DNA of 64,000 nt from Nitrobacter sp051535215 (GCF_051535215.1 NZ_JBPPLY010000009.1:1-64000); one strand, 5' to 3'. Positions 52,407 through 62,060 are shown, numbered from the stretch's first letter. The notes: generated from the sequence alone by a model not told the origin. Numbers and translations are program-made.

Positions 52407-55400
52407 CTACTCTTCTCCGCTCATCAACGCGGCATTGCCGCCGGCGGCAGCGGTATTCACCGTCACGGTCTGTTCGCTCGCGAAGCGCGCGAGATAATGC
52501 GGGCCGCCCGCCTTGGGTCCGGTCCCCGACAGGCCGTGACCGCCGAACGGCTGCACGCCCACCACTGCGCCGATCATGTTGCGGTTGACGTAGATGTTGC
52601 CGACTTCAAGACGGTCCACGATCGCTTCCACCGTGTCGTCGATGCGCGAGTGGATGCCGAGCGTCAGGCCGTAGCCGGTATCGGCGATCGAGCGTAGAAC
52701 GGCGTCGAGCCCGGACGCGCGATAGCGCACGACGTGAAGGATGGGTCCGAACACTTCCTCGGTCAGTTGACGGGCGTCCGCCAGCTCAAAGATGTGCGGC
52801 GCTACGAAATTGCCTGACGGGGGAGCAACACCTGCAAAATGCACGCGGGCCTCGCGCGTCATGCGCGCGATATGCGCATCGAGCCGCTCCTTTGCCTCGC
52901 GGTCGATCACCGGGCCGACATGGGTGGCCGGATCGGACGGGTCGCCGATTTTCAGTTCGCGCGCGGCGCCTGAGATCATTTCGATCATGCGATCGGCCAC
53001 GTCCTCCTGCACGAACAGCAGCCGCAGCGCCGAGCAGCGCTGCCCGGCCGAGCGAAACGCCGAGGTCACGACATCGTCGGCGACCTGCTCGGGCAGCGCC
53101 GTCGCGTCTGCGATCATGGCGTTGATGCCGCCGGTTTCCGCGATCAGCGGCACGATGGGGCCGTCCTTTGCGGCGAGCGCGCGATTGATCGACCGCGCCA
53201 CGTCCGTCGAACCTGTGAAGACGACACCGGCGATGTCGCGGTGCGCGACCAGCGCCGCCCCTGTCGGACCGTCGCCCTGAAGCAGATGAAGCGCCGCTGG
53301 CGGAATGCCGGCCTGGTGCAGCAGGCGCACGGCCTCCGTTGCGACCAGCGGCGTCTGCTCGGCGGGTTTCGCGACCACCGTGTTTCCCGCCATCAGCGCC
53401 GCCGTCACTTGTCCGGTAAAGATCGCAAGCGGAAAATTCCACGGCGAGATCGCGGCAAAAACGCCGCGCCCGCGCAGTTGCAGCGTGTTGCGCTCGCCGG
53501 TCGGCCCGGGCAATGGCTGCGCGTCGCCAAACAGCTTGCGGCCCTCCGCGGCGTAGTAGCGGCAGAAGTCTGCCGCCTCGCGCACTTCCGAGACAGAATC
53601 GTCCAGCGTCTTGCCGCCTTCCCGCTGCAGCAGCGCGATGAAATGCGCCGATCGATGCTCCAGCAAATCGGCTGCGCGTTCCAGGGTGGCTGCCCTTGCC
53701 GCAGCCGGCGTGCGGCTCCACGCGGGAAAACCATCGCGCGCCGCTACAACCGTGCGGTTCACGTCCTCCGGCGCGTCGCGTTTCACGGCAGCGGTGGACG
53801 TTTTTTCCGCCGCGACGTCGGCAACCAGCCGATTCAGCGCCGCGCGCTCGCCGAATTCGATCCCGCGCGAGTTGACGCGCGCGGGCTGATACAGATCACG
53901 CGGCAGCGGGATCGTCGCATTCGTCGCGCCGTCGGAGTTGCCGACGATCTCGGAGGGCCGGCGAAGCAGCACCTCCGCCGGCACACCGGGATCGGACGCC
54001 ATCGCGACGAAGGACGAGTTGGCGCCGTTTTCGAGCAGGCGCCGCACGAGATAAGCAAGCAGGTCGCGGTGACTGCCGACCGGCGCATAGATGCGACAGG
54101 CGATGCCCGGGTGACCCTTCGCGAGTTGCGCGTAAAGTGCTTCGCCCATGCCGTGCAGGCGCTGGAATTCGTATCCCTCGTCGCTCTCGGTCAGTTCAAG
54201 AAGCGTGGCCACGGTGAGGGCGTTATGGGTCGCGAATTGGGGAAAAATCCGCGGCCGCAGCGTCAGCAGTTTCTTCGCGCAGGCGATGTAGTTCAGGTCG
54301 GTCATCGCCTTGCGGGTGAACACGGGATAGCCGTCGAGCCCGCGTTCCTGCGCCCGCTTGATCTCGGCGTCCCAGTACGCACCCTTCACCAGGCGGACCA
54401 TCATCCGCCGGTTCAGGCGTCGCGCGAGATCGTCGATATAGTCGATCACCGCCGAGGCGCGCTTCTGATAGGCCTGGATGGCGAGGCCGAAGCCGCTCCA
54501 GCCGGAGAGCGAGGTAGCCGCGGCGACAGCGGCGATCACGTCGAGCGACAATTCCAGCCGGTCGGCTTCCTCCGCATCGACCGTGAAGTTGAGATCGCGC
54601 GCCTTGGCGCGCGCGGCGAGATCGACGACGCGCGGCACCAGTTCCGCCATCACACGCTGCCGGCTCACCGCCTCGAAGCGAGGATGCAGCGCCGACAGCT
54701 TGACCGAAATGCCGGGGCGGTCGGGCAGGGGGTTGTCGCCGGCGCGCTGGCCGATCGCCTGAATCGCGGCGGCGTAGGAGTTGAAGTAGCGCTCTGCATC
54801 CGCTCTGGTGCGTGCGCCTTCCCCGAGCATGTCGAAGGAGTAGCGGGCGTGACCGGCCGAATGCGCGTGCGCGCGCGCCAGCGCCGCCTCGATGGTCTCG
54901 CCGAGCACGAAATGGTTGCCCATCAGCCGCATCGCCTGTCGCGTCGCCGCTCGTACCGCCGGAATGCCGATCCGCTTCGCCAGCCGACCGATGGTTCCTT
55001 GCGGCGTCTCGCCCGGCTGGATGACGAGCGCTGACAGCCCGAGTGCCCATGCGGATGCGTTGACGAGGAACGCGCTTGACCGGGTCTCGTGATGGATGAA
55101 GTCGCCTTGCCCGAGCTTGTCTTCGATGAACCGGTCCGCCGTTTCGACATCGGGCACGCGCAGCAGCGCCTCGGCGAGTACCATCAGCGCGAGGCCTTCC
55201 TTGGTCGACAGTGAAAACTCGCGCAGCATGTCTTCGACGCCGCCAAGCGGATCGTCGTTCCGCCGGATGGCGTCGATCAGGCCGCGCGCGGTGCGATCGA
55301 TCCGCGCCTCGCGTTCGGGCGTTAGCTGCGCCTCGGCCAGCAACCACGTCGCCATTGCCCTGTCGTCTGCTGCAAAGGGAGCCGAAAACGGCGGTGGAAG

Positions 55401-55412
55401 CTGGGATGACAT
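52407..55412 (-). CDS. putA: Bifunctional proline dehydrogenase / glutamate-semialdehyde dehydrogenase PutA
   Basis: Oxidises proline to glutamate in two steps with channelled intermediate: an FAD proline dehydrogenase domain (about 80-470; SVKLSALHPRFE, RLVKGAYWDAEIKRAQ) and an NAD aldehyde dehydrogenase domain (about 510-985; AISPWNFPLAIFTGQV, ETGGINAMI, catalytic Cys in AGQRCSALRLLF). At 1001 residues it is the short form like the Bradyrhizobium enzyme, without the ribbon-helix-helix repressor domain of E. coli PutA. It is associated with the inner membrane through the quinone-reducing flavin domain. Divergent from a secreted hypothetical. Confidence 0.96.
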   Translation of the reverse strand: MSSQLPPPFSAPFAADDRAMATWLLAEAQLTPEREARIDRTARGLIDAIRRNDDPLGGVEDMLREFSLSTKEGLALMVLAEALLRVPDVETADRFIEDKLGQGDFIHHETRSSAFLVNASAWALGLSALVIQPGETPQGTIGRLAKRIGIPAVRAATRQAMRLMGNHFVLGETIEAALARAHAHSAGHARYSFDMLGEGARTRADAERYFNSYAAAIQAIGQRAGDNPLPDRPGISVKLSALHPRFEAVSRQRVMAELVPRVVDLAARAKARDLNFTVDAEEADRLELSLDVIAAVAAATSLSGWSGFGLAIQAYQKRASAVIDYIDDLARRLNRRMMVRLVKGAYWDAEIKRAQERGLDGYPVFTRKAMTDLNYIACAKKLLTLRPRIFPQFATHNALTVATLLELTESDEGYEFQRLHGMGEALYAQLAKGHPGIACRIYAPVGSHRDLLAYLVRRLLENGANSSFVAMASDPGVPAEVLLRRPSEIVGNSDGATNATIPLPRDLYQPARVNSRGIEFGERAALNRLVADVAAEKTSTAAVKRDAPEDVNRTVVAARDGFPAWSRTPAAARAATLERAADLLEHRSAHFIALLQREGGKTLDDSVSEVREAADFCRYYAAEGRKLFGDAQPLPGPTGERNTLQLRGRGVFAAISPWNFPLAIFTGQVTAALMAGNTVVAKPAEQTPLVATEAVRLLHQAGIPPAALHLLQGDGPTGAALVAHRDIAGVVFTGSTDVARSINRALAAKDGPIVPLIAETGGINAMIADATALPEQVADDVVTSAFRSAGQRCSALRLLFVQEDVADRMIEMISGAARELKIGDPSDPATHVGPVIDREAKERLDAHIARMTREARVHFAGVAPPSGNFVAPHIFELADARQLTEEVFGPILHVVRYRASGLDAVLRSIADTGYGLTLGIHSRIDDTVEAIVDRLEVGNIYVNRNMIGAVVGVQPFGGHGLSGTGPKAGGPHYLARFASEQTVTVNTAAAGGNAALMSGEE

Positions 55413-55590
55413 CGGCTATTCCTCGGCCTTCCGCAAAACTGCCGTGAGAGAAGTCATGCGGGGTCGTCCGCGTGCGGAACGAATCTGACATGCTGTTGCG
55501 GTCGCGCGACCCTTTCTCCAACTGAACAAGCTAAGCTCGATCCGGCATGGAGCCAATGGGGCGATGGTACCCGCGAATGCATGAGGCGTG

Positions 55591-56259
55591 ATGGCGAGCT
55601 TTCCAAATCGGCGAACCGGCGGATCGAGCGCGTGCCGTATCTCGCAGTTGTTTGCGGCGGTGGTGACTCTGCTCGCGGCGCAAGCCGTGGACGGCCGTGC
55701 CGTGGCGGCTGAACTCAGCCCCGGCATCGCGCAGCTTTACACCTCGGTTTCGATCTATCCCCCGAGCGCGAAATCCATGACGGTCTGCTATGGCTTCGTC
55801 TGCCGCCGCCGGGAGTCTCTCGATTTCACGTCTGCCGACCGCGGCGCGCTGACACGAATTCTGGCGTCAGGCCGGTCGTCGGCTGCCGCGGAGCGCCGGG
55901 CCGTCCAAAAAGCGGTGGTCTGGTTCGATCGCCGCATGGGACCGGTGCTTGGAACGGACAAGCGGGTGGCGCGGGCCGATTTCCGCGCCGGCGACGACAG
56001 CCACAACTTCGATTGCTGGGACACCACGCGTAACGTCACCAGCCTGTTGCTGGTCCTGCAGGACTGGAGACTGCTTAAATTTCACACGGTGGGGAATCCG
56101 CATTATCGCGGCAATGCGCTCGCGTTGCAGACCCCGCACAATACGGCGGTGCTGGTCGAGCGCGCCACGCATGCGGAATGGGTCGTCGACATGTGGCCGC
56201 GGGGTTACGCGCAACTGCCCGACGTCATGCCCCTGGATCGATGGATCAAGGAAAATTGA
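55591..56259 (+). CDS. Conserved-looking secreted hypothetical protein
   Basis: 222 residues with a signal-like hydrophobic stretch (LFAAVVTLLAAQAVDGRAVAAE). The mature part contains YTSVSIYPPSAKSMTVCYGF, FDCWDTTRNVTSLLLVLQDW and HATHAEWVVDMWPRGYAQLP, which look like a folded enzyme-like domain with Cys, His and Asp in conserved-style positions (NFDCWD, H-T-x-E-W). This resembles transglutaminase- or NlpC-like arrangements only loosely; I do not assign a family. ATG at 55591 or GTG one codon earlier. Confidence 0.7.
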   Translation: MASFPNRRTGGSSACRISQLFAAVVTLLAAQAVDGRAVAAELSPGIAQLYTSVSIYPPSAKSMTVCYGFVCRRRESLDFTSADRGALTRILASGRSSAAAERRAVQKAVVWFDRRMGPVLGTDKRVARADFRAGDDSHNFDCWDTTRNVTSLLLVLQDWRLLKFHTVGNPHYRGNALALQTPHNTAVLVERATHAEWVVDMWPRGYAQLPDVMPLDRWIKEN

Positions 56260-56378
56260 TCGACGCGATGCCGCGCAGTCGCCGGCCTGGCTGGCCGATC
56301 TTCGTCGCCGGCGGATCGAATCTACGGTGGCGTAGACCTGATTGCGTCGGCGGAGCCGGTGTCGTTTTGCCGTGAAGT

Positions 56379-56399
56379 GCGCCCCGATCTTCGGGACGC
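56379..56399 (-). terminator. Possible terminator hairpin after cspA
   Basis: On the minus strand, GCGTCCCGA-AGA-TCGGGGCGC forms a 9-bp stem (one G-U) 30 nt past the cspA stop. No T tract follows, so its function is uncertain. Confidence 0.35.
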
Positions 56400-56428
56400 G
56401 ACTTACCCGGGAGGATCGCGTCGTCGCG

Positions 56429-56629
56429 TCAAACCTTGAGGTTTTCGGCCGAGGTTTTGCCGCGGTTGGCAACTTCCTCGAATTCAACCGTCTGACCTTC
56501 GTTGAGCGTGGAAAGACCCGCTTTTTCGACGGCCGAAATATGGACAAATACATCCTTGCCGCCACCAGCCGGCTGGATGAATCCGTAGCCTTTGGTCGGG
56601 TTGAACCACTTCACAGTACCCTTAGCCAT
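56429..56629 (-). CDS. cspA: Cold-shock-domain protein
   Basis: 66-residue single-domain RNA/DNA chaperone. RNP1 is KGYGFIQP and RNP2 is DVFVHISAV, in MAKGTVKWFNPTKGYGF context. The ATG at 56629 has GGAG 8 nt upstream; the 35-codon upstream extension of the open frame is the 5' leader, not protein. A long untranslated leader is usual for these genes, where it affects RNA stability and translation at low temperature. Which of the several csp paralogs this is cannot be told. Confidence 0.95.
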   Translation of the reverse strand: MAKGTVKWFNPTKGYGFIQPAGGGKDVFVHISAVEKAGLSTLNEGQTVEFEEVANRGKTSAENLKV

Positions 56630-57231
56630 TCCCAAGTCTCCGCAGGATTGAAATAGTCGTCGGCCCCCCGGAAACCGGCTTGTCCGACGGCGCACAAGAT
56701 ACGCGGTCTCGGCCCAGCTTGGTAGATCAAACACAAGGTTGAACTATCTGAACCAACTCTATCCGGAGACGGTGCAATTTTGCCACAATTCTGGACATCC
56801 CGCTGTGGATGGCAAGCCACCGGGTTTCAACAGGTTGCCTCCGGCAGGCCGAATCTGCTGGTGGGGACGCTGTCACCATGCCGGCGTGAAGCCCGTGGGC
56901 GGGCGGTCGTCCACGATCCGAATGATGGCATGGCGCTCGAAGCGGTGGTGAACGGATAGAAAAGCGCCGGTCAGGGTGGCCAACTTACACGGCAGGCAAC
57001 CGCCTCTGCGGGGAATGAAGCGACCACGCTCATAATCCACCCTGGGGGGACTGCCGGAAGGGTATCCCTCCTGCAGCCAGCCGAGCGTCAATTTCGGCTG
57101 GCGTCGTTGGATCGATACGATCTTGTGCTGATCCTCTGCGCTCATCCTCGCGGGGTGCAGGCACCGGCAATCAGAGCTATATTGCGTGTCCGCCCCGCCG
57201 GATTTCTACCGCCTCTCCGTCTGTGCTCCGT
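56630..57231. other. 602-bp gap between cspA and the periplasmic binding protein gene
   Basis: The left 100 bp is the leader and promoter of cspA (minus strand). In the rest I see only weak frames, the best being a 90-codon minus-strand frame at 56873-57145 whose ATG has no properly spaced ribosome site and which matches no family I know. No tRNA, riboswitch or transposase is recognised. Confidence 0.4.
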
Positions 57232-58275
57232 TCATTCGGAGGGTGACAGGAACTCCCTGACCTCGTCGTCGGACAAATCGATGCGGTAGAAATCCTTGTA
57301 GAAGGCGCGTGTTTCTACGACCATGTCGATATCGGCGAAAACGTCGGGATAAAGCAACTTCGCAACCCACAGGAACTGCAACGCCTCCTCCGACGTCTCG
57401 CGACACCACCAGAACATGCCGCGCGGATTGGCATAGACGCGCCCGTCGCGCACGGCTTTGATCATGCTCCATTGGGTGCTGTTGCGGATCGCCTGGACAT
57501 CGCGCGCACGCAAAGTGATGATGACATCCGGATCACTCGCCACGACGTTTTCCAGAAGCGCCGTGCCGGACGCGTTGGGCCGATCCCGGAACCAGTTTTC
57601 CGCGACATTTATCGCGCCGCCGAGATCCATCCAATCCTGATTGAGCGATGGACGGCCCGAGGTGGACAGCGGTGTGCCTGAGGCGAGATATACTTTCAGC
57701 CGCGCTGCCTGCGGGATTTTCTCCAACCGCTCACGTACACGGCGACGGTTGTTCTCGAAATAGGCGGCATAGCGCCTCGCGATATCATAAGCCTCACCGC
57801 CGAAAATCTCGCCTGTGATCAGCGTGCGTTCGATGATGGCGTCGATCGAATTGGTGTGGAAAGCCGCAACGGCGATCCCCGCCTGCGCCAGTTGCTCCTT
57901 TTTCGCCGGAGGAAGCATGTCCGTCACGAACAGGATATCCGGCCGCAGCGCCAGCATTTCCTCGACGTTGACGCCCGCAGAGCCACCCGTTCCTGCCAGC
58001 GAGGCATTGGCGATGCTCGGCACGAACTTGCGGAACACCGGCATCGACCTCGCGATGCGCGTGGTGGCAACGATCCGGTCGCCATATCCAAGCATGGCAA
58101 TCACCGCATTCTGCGCCTCCCATGTCGTCGCAACCCGCGTCACCGTTTGCGGCAGGTTGAGGTGACGGTCGCCATAATAAACGACATCGCGGCGGGGCGG
58201 GTTCTGGTCTGCCGTCGCGGGGGCGACAACCACACAGAAGCCAAGCAGAGCGGCCAGCAATGTCCGGATACGCAT
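57232..58275 (-). CDS. Periplasmic binding protein of the FecB/BtuF/MolA type
   Basis: Class III binding fold for metal chelates or oxyanions, 347 residues with signal peptide (LLAALLGFCVVVAPATAD). Family features: LPQTVTRVATTWEAQNAVIAM, LALRPDILFVTDMLPPAKKEQL, DPDVIITLRARD and C-terminal LLYPDVFADIDM, RAFYKDFYRIDLSDDEV. The ATG at 58275 follows GGAG by 8 nt. It is last in the TonB receptor-methyltransferase-binding protein operon. The matching FecCD permease and ATPase are encoded divergently at 62061-63874. The MolA protein of Haemophilus has this fold and binds molybdate and tungstate, so an oxyanion ligand is plausible. Confidence 0.87.
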   Translation of the reverse strand: MRIRTLLAALLGFCVVVAPATADQNPPRRDVVYYGDRHLNLPQTVTRVATTWEAQNAVIAMLGYGDRIVATTRIARSMPVFRKFVPSIANASLAGTGGSAGVNVEEMLALRPDILFVTDMLPPAKKEQLAQAGIAVAAFHTNSIDAIIERTLITGEIFGGEAYDIARRYAAYFENNRRRVRERLEKIPQAARLKVYLASGTPLSTSGRPSLNQDWMDLGGAINVAENWFRDRPNASGTALLENVVASDPDVIITLRARDVQAIRNSTQWSMIKAVRDGRVYANPRGMFWWCRETSEEALQFLWVAKLLYPDVFADIDMVVETRAFYKDFYRIDLSDDEVREFLSPSE

Positions 58276-58302
58276 GGATTGTTCTCCGCTACGCAACGGT
58301 GC

Positions 58303-59142
58303 TTATCGCGCGGACGGGCCGGCGTCCGGCAGGCGGGCATCTTTTTTCCACCAGACGACAACCGTGCGCGTCTCCATCCGCAGGTGAAGTCCGCTCCCAT
58401 CCTGGGTCAGATACGGCTCGATGTTCTTGCGGAAACGGTCGACGCGATCGGGCGGAATATCGAGCCAGGCGAAGTGAGCGAGGAGGGTGTCCCAATCGCG
58501 CCAGCTTGCCGAAAAGCCGTCCGGCAGATAGCCGACATTGGCTTCGATACCCATGTCGATCAGACGATTGAAGACAAGCGCGTGACCTGCCATCGCCGGA
58601 CGATAGCCACCGCCGCGCGGCGGCTCGGGCTCGATACCGGCAACCAGTGCATCGTGAAAGCTTTTGAGGCTCGGCCCGCAGAATGTCATCACGAACACAT
58701 ATTTACGGGCGAGCGCATCGAGCTTTTTCAGATCGCGCATCGCCGGCGAACGCGAGGCGACAACGATGTCGTGCAGAGGCACGTTCTCACCAGGAACCAC
58801 TTCATCCCACGACAGGTGAATCGTGCTGACGTTGCGGAGGCCGCGCGCCACGACATTGGCCTCGAGATGACCGAGCATCTCGCGCGAGACGTCGATTGCC
58901 GTCACTGCACCCGCCCCTTGCGCAGCCTGCAACGTAATCCGCCCCGGTCCGGCGCCGACGTCGGCGACGCTATCGCCGGGACCGATCTTCATCGCATCGA
59001 CCTGCAGGCGGGTGTAATCCTCCTGAAGCGCAGCGTAACCGTTGTATCGTGCGGCGAACGCGTCCCACATCGCCGGCTGCGACATCGCAGGCGATGTCGA
59101 CAGCGCGTCGAGCAGATCCCAGTCGATCAGGCCGTTCGCCAT
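58303..59142 (-). CDS. Class I SAM-dependent methyltransferase in a metal-uptake operon
   Basis: 279 residues with SAM motif I VADVGAGPGRITLQAA, acidic motif VTAIDVSREML and a motif-IV region LHDIVVASRSPAM. No signal peptide, so cytoplasmic. It lies between the TonB receptor (10 bp upstream) and the binding protein gene (27 bp downstream), so its job is linked to the imported ligand: perhaps modifying a metallophore or a released ligand. No biosynthetic genes for a metallophore are in the window. The specific acceptor is unknown. Confidence 0.82.
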   Translation of the reverse strand: MANGLIDWDLLDALSTSPAMSQPAMWDAFAARYNGYAALQEDYTRLQVDAMKIGPGDSVADVGAGPGRITLQAAQGAGAVTAIDVSREMLGHLEANVVARGLRNVSTIHLSWDEVVPGENVPLHDIVVASRSPAMRDLKKLDALARKYVFVMTFCGPSLKSFHDALVAGIEPEPPRGGGYRPAMAGHALVFNRLIDMGIEANVGYLPDGFSASWRDWDTLLAHFAWLDIPPDRVDRFRKNIEPYLTQDGSGLHLRMETRTVVVWWKKDARLPDAGPSAR

Positions 59143-59152
59143 AGCGGCCCGC

Positions 59153-61417
59153 TCAGAACGTCACCGAAGCCGAAACTTTCACTTCGCGTGGCGCGCCGAG
59201 AAAGGCGGTGTTCGACCCGACCACGCCATTGATGCTGCCCGGAAAGATCGAGAGCCAGTAGTGCTCATTGGTGATGTTGTTAGCAAATATGCGGAACGTC
59301 GCGATGTTCTGATCCGGCAAAACCATGCTGTAGCGCGCACCGAGATCAAGGGTGGTGAAGCCCTTGACCATGAACGAGTTGATGTTGTTACCCGCGCGCT
59401 CGCCAGTGTAGTGCACGTTGGCGCTGAAAACGAGGCCGGGAAACCGTTCGATGAAATACTCCATCAAAAGGTTCGCCTGCGTATCGGGGACGCCGACCAC
59501 CTTGGTATTGCTGGTCGCCGGAACCCCCGTATCCTTCAGCCGCGGATCGAGCAGCGTCAAACCGCCATAGACGTTGAAGTTACGGAACACCTCGCCGTAA
59601 AGGCCGAACTCGAGCCCCTTGTTCTCCTGCATGCCCTGGATTTTGTAGATGTTGTCGGAGCCGGCGAATGCGAACGGGCGCTCGATCTTAAACGCAGCGA
59701 AGGTGGCGTTGACATTGCCGAAATTCGCCTTGATGCCGGCCTCAAGCTGCTTGCTGCGATAAGGCGCGAGGGTCTCGCCCTCATTGAGACTGCCGGTTGG
59801 CGCAGAGCCGCCCTGTTCGAGGCTGTTCGCATAGGCGACGTAGGTCGTGACGTTCGACACCGGCTTGAACATGATCGCTACGGTCGGGCTGAAACCCTCT
59901 GCCTCGTAGGTGCTAGTGACAGCACCGAGCTTGTTGTAGTTCTGCGTATCGATCCAGTTGTAGCTGCCGACCAGCATCGCCGACCAGTACGAGTTGAAGG
60001 TGATCGTGTCGCCGATAATCGCGACCTGCTGGCTATTGCTCGATCCCTTGTAGCGCAGACCGTCCTGGATAAGTCCAACGGGAGCCGGCCACTGCACGGG
60101 GTTGGCGATATTGGCGGTACCGAAATTGATGGTCGGCGACGAGTTCAGTGCCGAATAGATGTCCCAGGTGTAGCCTGTGGTTCCGATCACCAGCTCATGC
60201 CTGATGTCGCCGGTGAACACCGTCCCGTTCAAGTTCGCCGTGTTGCTGAGCACCTCAAAGCGACCCGCCGCAGTCGAAGGCGACAGGGACGTCCTGTAGT
60301 TTCCGGCATTGTCGAGCATTGTATTGGAGACCGTCGTGAACAAGCGGTCCGCGGTCTGATGGAGCATGCCGCCGGTGAAGCTCCAGTTCTCGTTGAACTC
60401 GTGCTTTATCCGGCCGCCGTAGGTCGTTGTCTCCAGTTCCGACCCGCTGAAAGACTGGCCATAACCGACCCGCGTGGGATCCGGCGCGTCCGGCAGGCGA
60501 ATCGCATTGCCGTAACCGAAACCCGCCGGATAACCGAACGTCCTGAAATTATAGCGGCTGGCATTGAGCTCAATCACGGTCTTGTCGGTGACGTGCAGAT
60601 CGAACGCGCCGGAAACCAGATCGCGATCGAGGTTGCTGTTCTTGACGTAGCCGTCGCCTCTCTCCTTGAGCAGATTGATGCGATAGCCGAATGCCTTGTC
60701 GGCGCCGACGCGGCCGCCGAAGTCCCCGTGGACAAGCCCAATTGAATCCGTGGAATACCCGCCAGTGATGCGATTGAAGAAGCTGTCGGTCGGCCGCTTC
60801 TGGATAAAGTTGAACATGCCCGCGGGGCTGGCGGGGCCATAGAAGGCGCCGGTCAGTCCGCTGATGACCTCAAGGCGCTCAATCATTTCGATCGGTTGAG
60901 CAGTCGTGGCCACGATATTCATCCCGTCGAGATGACTGTTGGAGACGACGTTGCCCTGCATGCCGCGGGTTTGCGGTCGGCCGACGTCCGGGCCGCCCCG
61001 CGCTTCCATCTGCGCTGACGGTATGTATTTCAGAAGATCCGGCAGGCTGGTGGCGCCCCGGTTCTCGATGAATGTCCTGTCCATAACGTTGATCGACAGA
61101 GGCGTATCGAGCAGGGCGCGCCGCTTCAGCGGGCCGACTTCGGCGCCTTTCGGGTTAAACCCGCTGGGGCCGGAATCGCCGCCGCCGTAAGGTAACGCAA
61201 CCGGCGGCGAGGGCGAGTTCTGCGGCGCAGCCTGACGCGCGCTTCGCGTCACGCTCCGGGGTCCGCGTGCAGTCCGTGTCGTGCTTTGCTGCTGATTGGT
61301 TCTCGGCTTTTCTGCGGTGATGGTGATCGTGGGAAGCTGTCCCGCATCCTGCGCCAGCGCCAACGTACCATACGATGCGCTGCCGAACAGGACACCAACA
61401 AGCAGAGTGCTCTTCAC
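59153..61417 (-). CDS. TonB-dependent outer-membrane receptor, siderophore-receptor family (second)
   Basis: 754 residues. Start: GTG at 61417, 6 nt after GGAGGT, giving a signal peptide VKSTLLVGVLFGSASYGTLALAQ (20-odd residues); the longer open frame to 61537 would run through the candidate operator. TonB box region LPTITITAEKP, a Gln/Thr/Arg/Pro linker, plug with TPLSINVMDRTF, QTRGMQGNVVSNSHLDGMN and SGLTGAFYGPASPAGMFNF; barrel ends in VSASVTF with terminal Phe. It is similar in plan to the receptor at 44589. First gene of the operon with methyltransferase and binding protein. Confidence 0.92.
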   Translation of the reverse strand: MKSTLLVGVLFGSASYGTLALAQDAGQLPTITITAEKPRTNQQQSTTRTARGPRSVTRSARQAAPQNSPSPPVALPYGGGDSGPSGFNPKGAEVGPLKRRALLDTPLSINVMDRTFIENRGATSLPDLLKYIPSAQMEARGGPDVGRPQTRGMQGNVVSNSHLDGMNIVATTAQPIEMIERLEVISGLTGAFYGPASPAGMFNFIQKRPTDSFFNRITGGYSTDSIGLVHGDFGGRVGADKAFGYRINLLKERGDGYVKNSNLDRDLVSGAFDLHVTDKTVIELNASRYNFRTFGYPAGFGYGNAIRLPDAPDPTRVGYGQSFSGSELETTTYGGRIKHEFNENWSFTGGMLHQTADRLFTTVSNTMLDNAGNYRTSLSPSTAAGRFEVLSNTANLNGTVFTGDIRHELVIGTTGYTWDIYSALNSSPTINFGTANIANPVQWPAPVGLIQDGLRYKGSSNSQQVAIIGDTITFNSYWSAMLVGSYNWIDTQNYNKLGAVTSTYEAEGFSPTVAIMFKPVSNVTTYVAYANSLEQGGSAPTGSLNEGETLAPYRSKQLEAGIKANFGNVNATFAAFKIERPFAFAGSDNIYKIQGMQENKGLEFGLYGEVFRNFNVYGGLTLLDPRLKDTGVPATSNTKVVGVPDTQANLLMEYFIERFPGLVFSANVHYTGERAGNNINSFMVKGFTTLDLGARYSMVLPDQNIATFRIFANNITNEHYWLSIFPGSINGVVGSNTAFLGAPREVKVSASVTF

Positions 61418-61456
61418 GATCGGACCTCCAGGAGACGCCGCTTCGCTATCGGCGGA

Positions 61457-61480
61457 CGCTATATATATTCTAATATCACG
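61457..61480. promoter_or_regulatory. Candidate ModE operator (Mo-box C)
   Basis: CGCTAT-N12-ATCACG, 24 bp, one mismatch (position 21) to CGnTAT-N12-ATAnCG; the right arm is the same as in Mo-box A. It lies 40 bp before the GTG of the TonB receptor gene. Confidence 0.6.
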
Positions 61481-61966
61481 GCTCATATGGAGGGATTTCT
61501 GCAGTGTCAAGCATCGCTGCAGGACGAGTGTTCTCACTGACGAAAATCTTGGTCGCTTGTAGGTTGCGACAATTTTATTCGTTCAAAGGGGAAATGCCGG
61601 CGAGAACATCTCGCATGTCCGATTTGCATCGAAACGCCATTGATGAACGATCGAGACTGCGTCGGTGCTGATAAAATGCAGCTATTTGAGCTTCGGTCGC
61701 TGTCGCTTCACGGTGCATGACGAAGCGGATCGATTGGGCATGTTGTGGCCGAACCTTCCCGCGCGGCGGCCTGCTCGAATCATTGCGGATAAAACCTACG
61801 GTTGAGAAATGCCGTCTGTTTTTACAGCGCTGCGCGCGCTTGCGTGCGGTGCGACAAATGCGCCCATTGTTGCAGACGGCAGAGTTTCCATCGCGCCACG
61901 ATCACCGTCCTCTTTCCAGCGCGAGTTTCAGATCGCCTTCGATTTCGACAATGCCGTCGCGGTCGA

Positions 61967-61990
61967 CGTTATGTTTATATTGTGATAACG
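61967..61990. promoter_or_regulatory. Candidate ModE operator (Mo-box D, exact)
   Basis: CGTTAT-N12-ATAACG, 24 bp with perfect 6-bp inverted arms, the best of the four sites. It is 70 bp upstream of the FecCD-type permease ATG. The same arms and spacing occur, as I recall, in the E. coli modA operator. Confidence 0.7.
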
Positions 61991-62060
61991 GTCGATTCAG
62001 TATCGCAGGCAACCCTGCCGGCCTGTTCAGCCCGGCGGATCGACGGAAAAGCAAGTACGT

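Larger units (their letters stand above)
61418..62060. other. 643-bp divergent intergenic region with two candidate Mo-boxes
   Basis: Separates the TonB-receptor operon (leftward) from the FecCD/ATPase operon (rightward), with Mo-box C at the left and Mo-box D at the right. Between them, open frames such as 61717-62073 are short, Cys/Arg-rich and lack ribosome sites, so I call no gene. Confidence 0.5.

Noticed and set aside
56873..57145. 90-codon hypothetical gene between cspA and the binding protein gene
   Set aside because: The ATG lacks a properly spaced ribosome site and the product matches no family I recognise.
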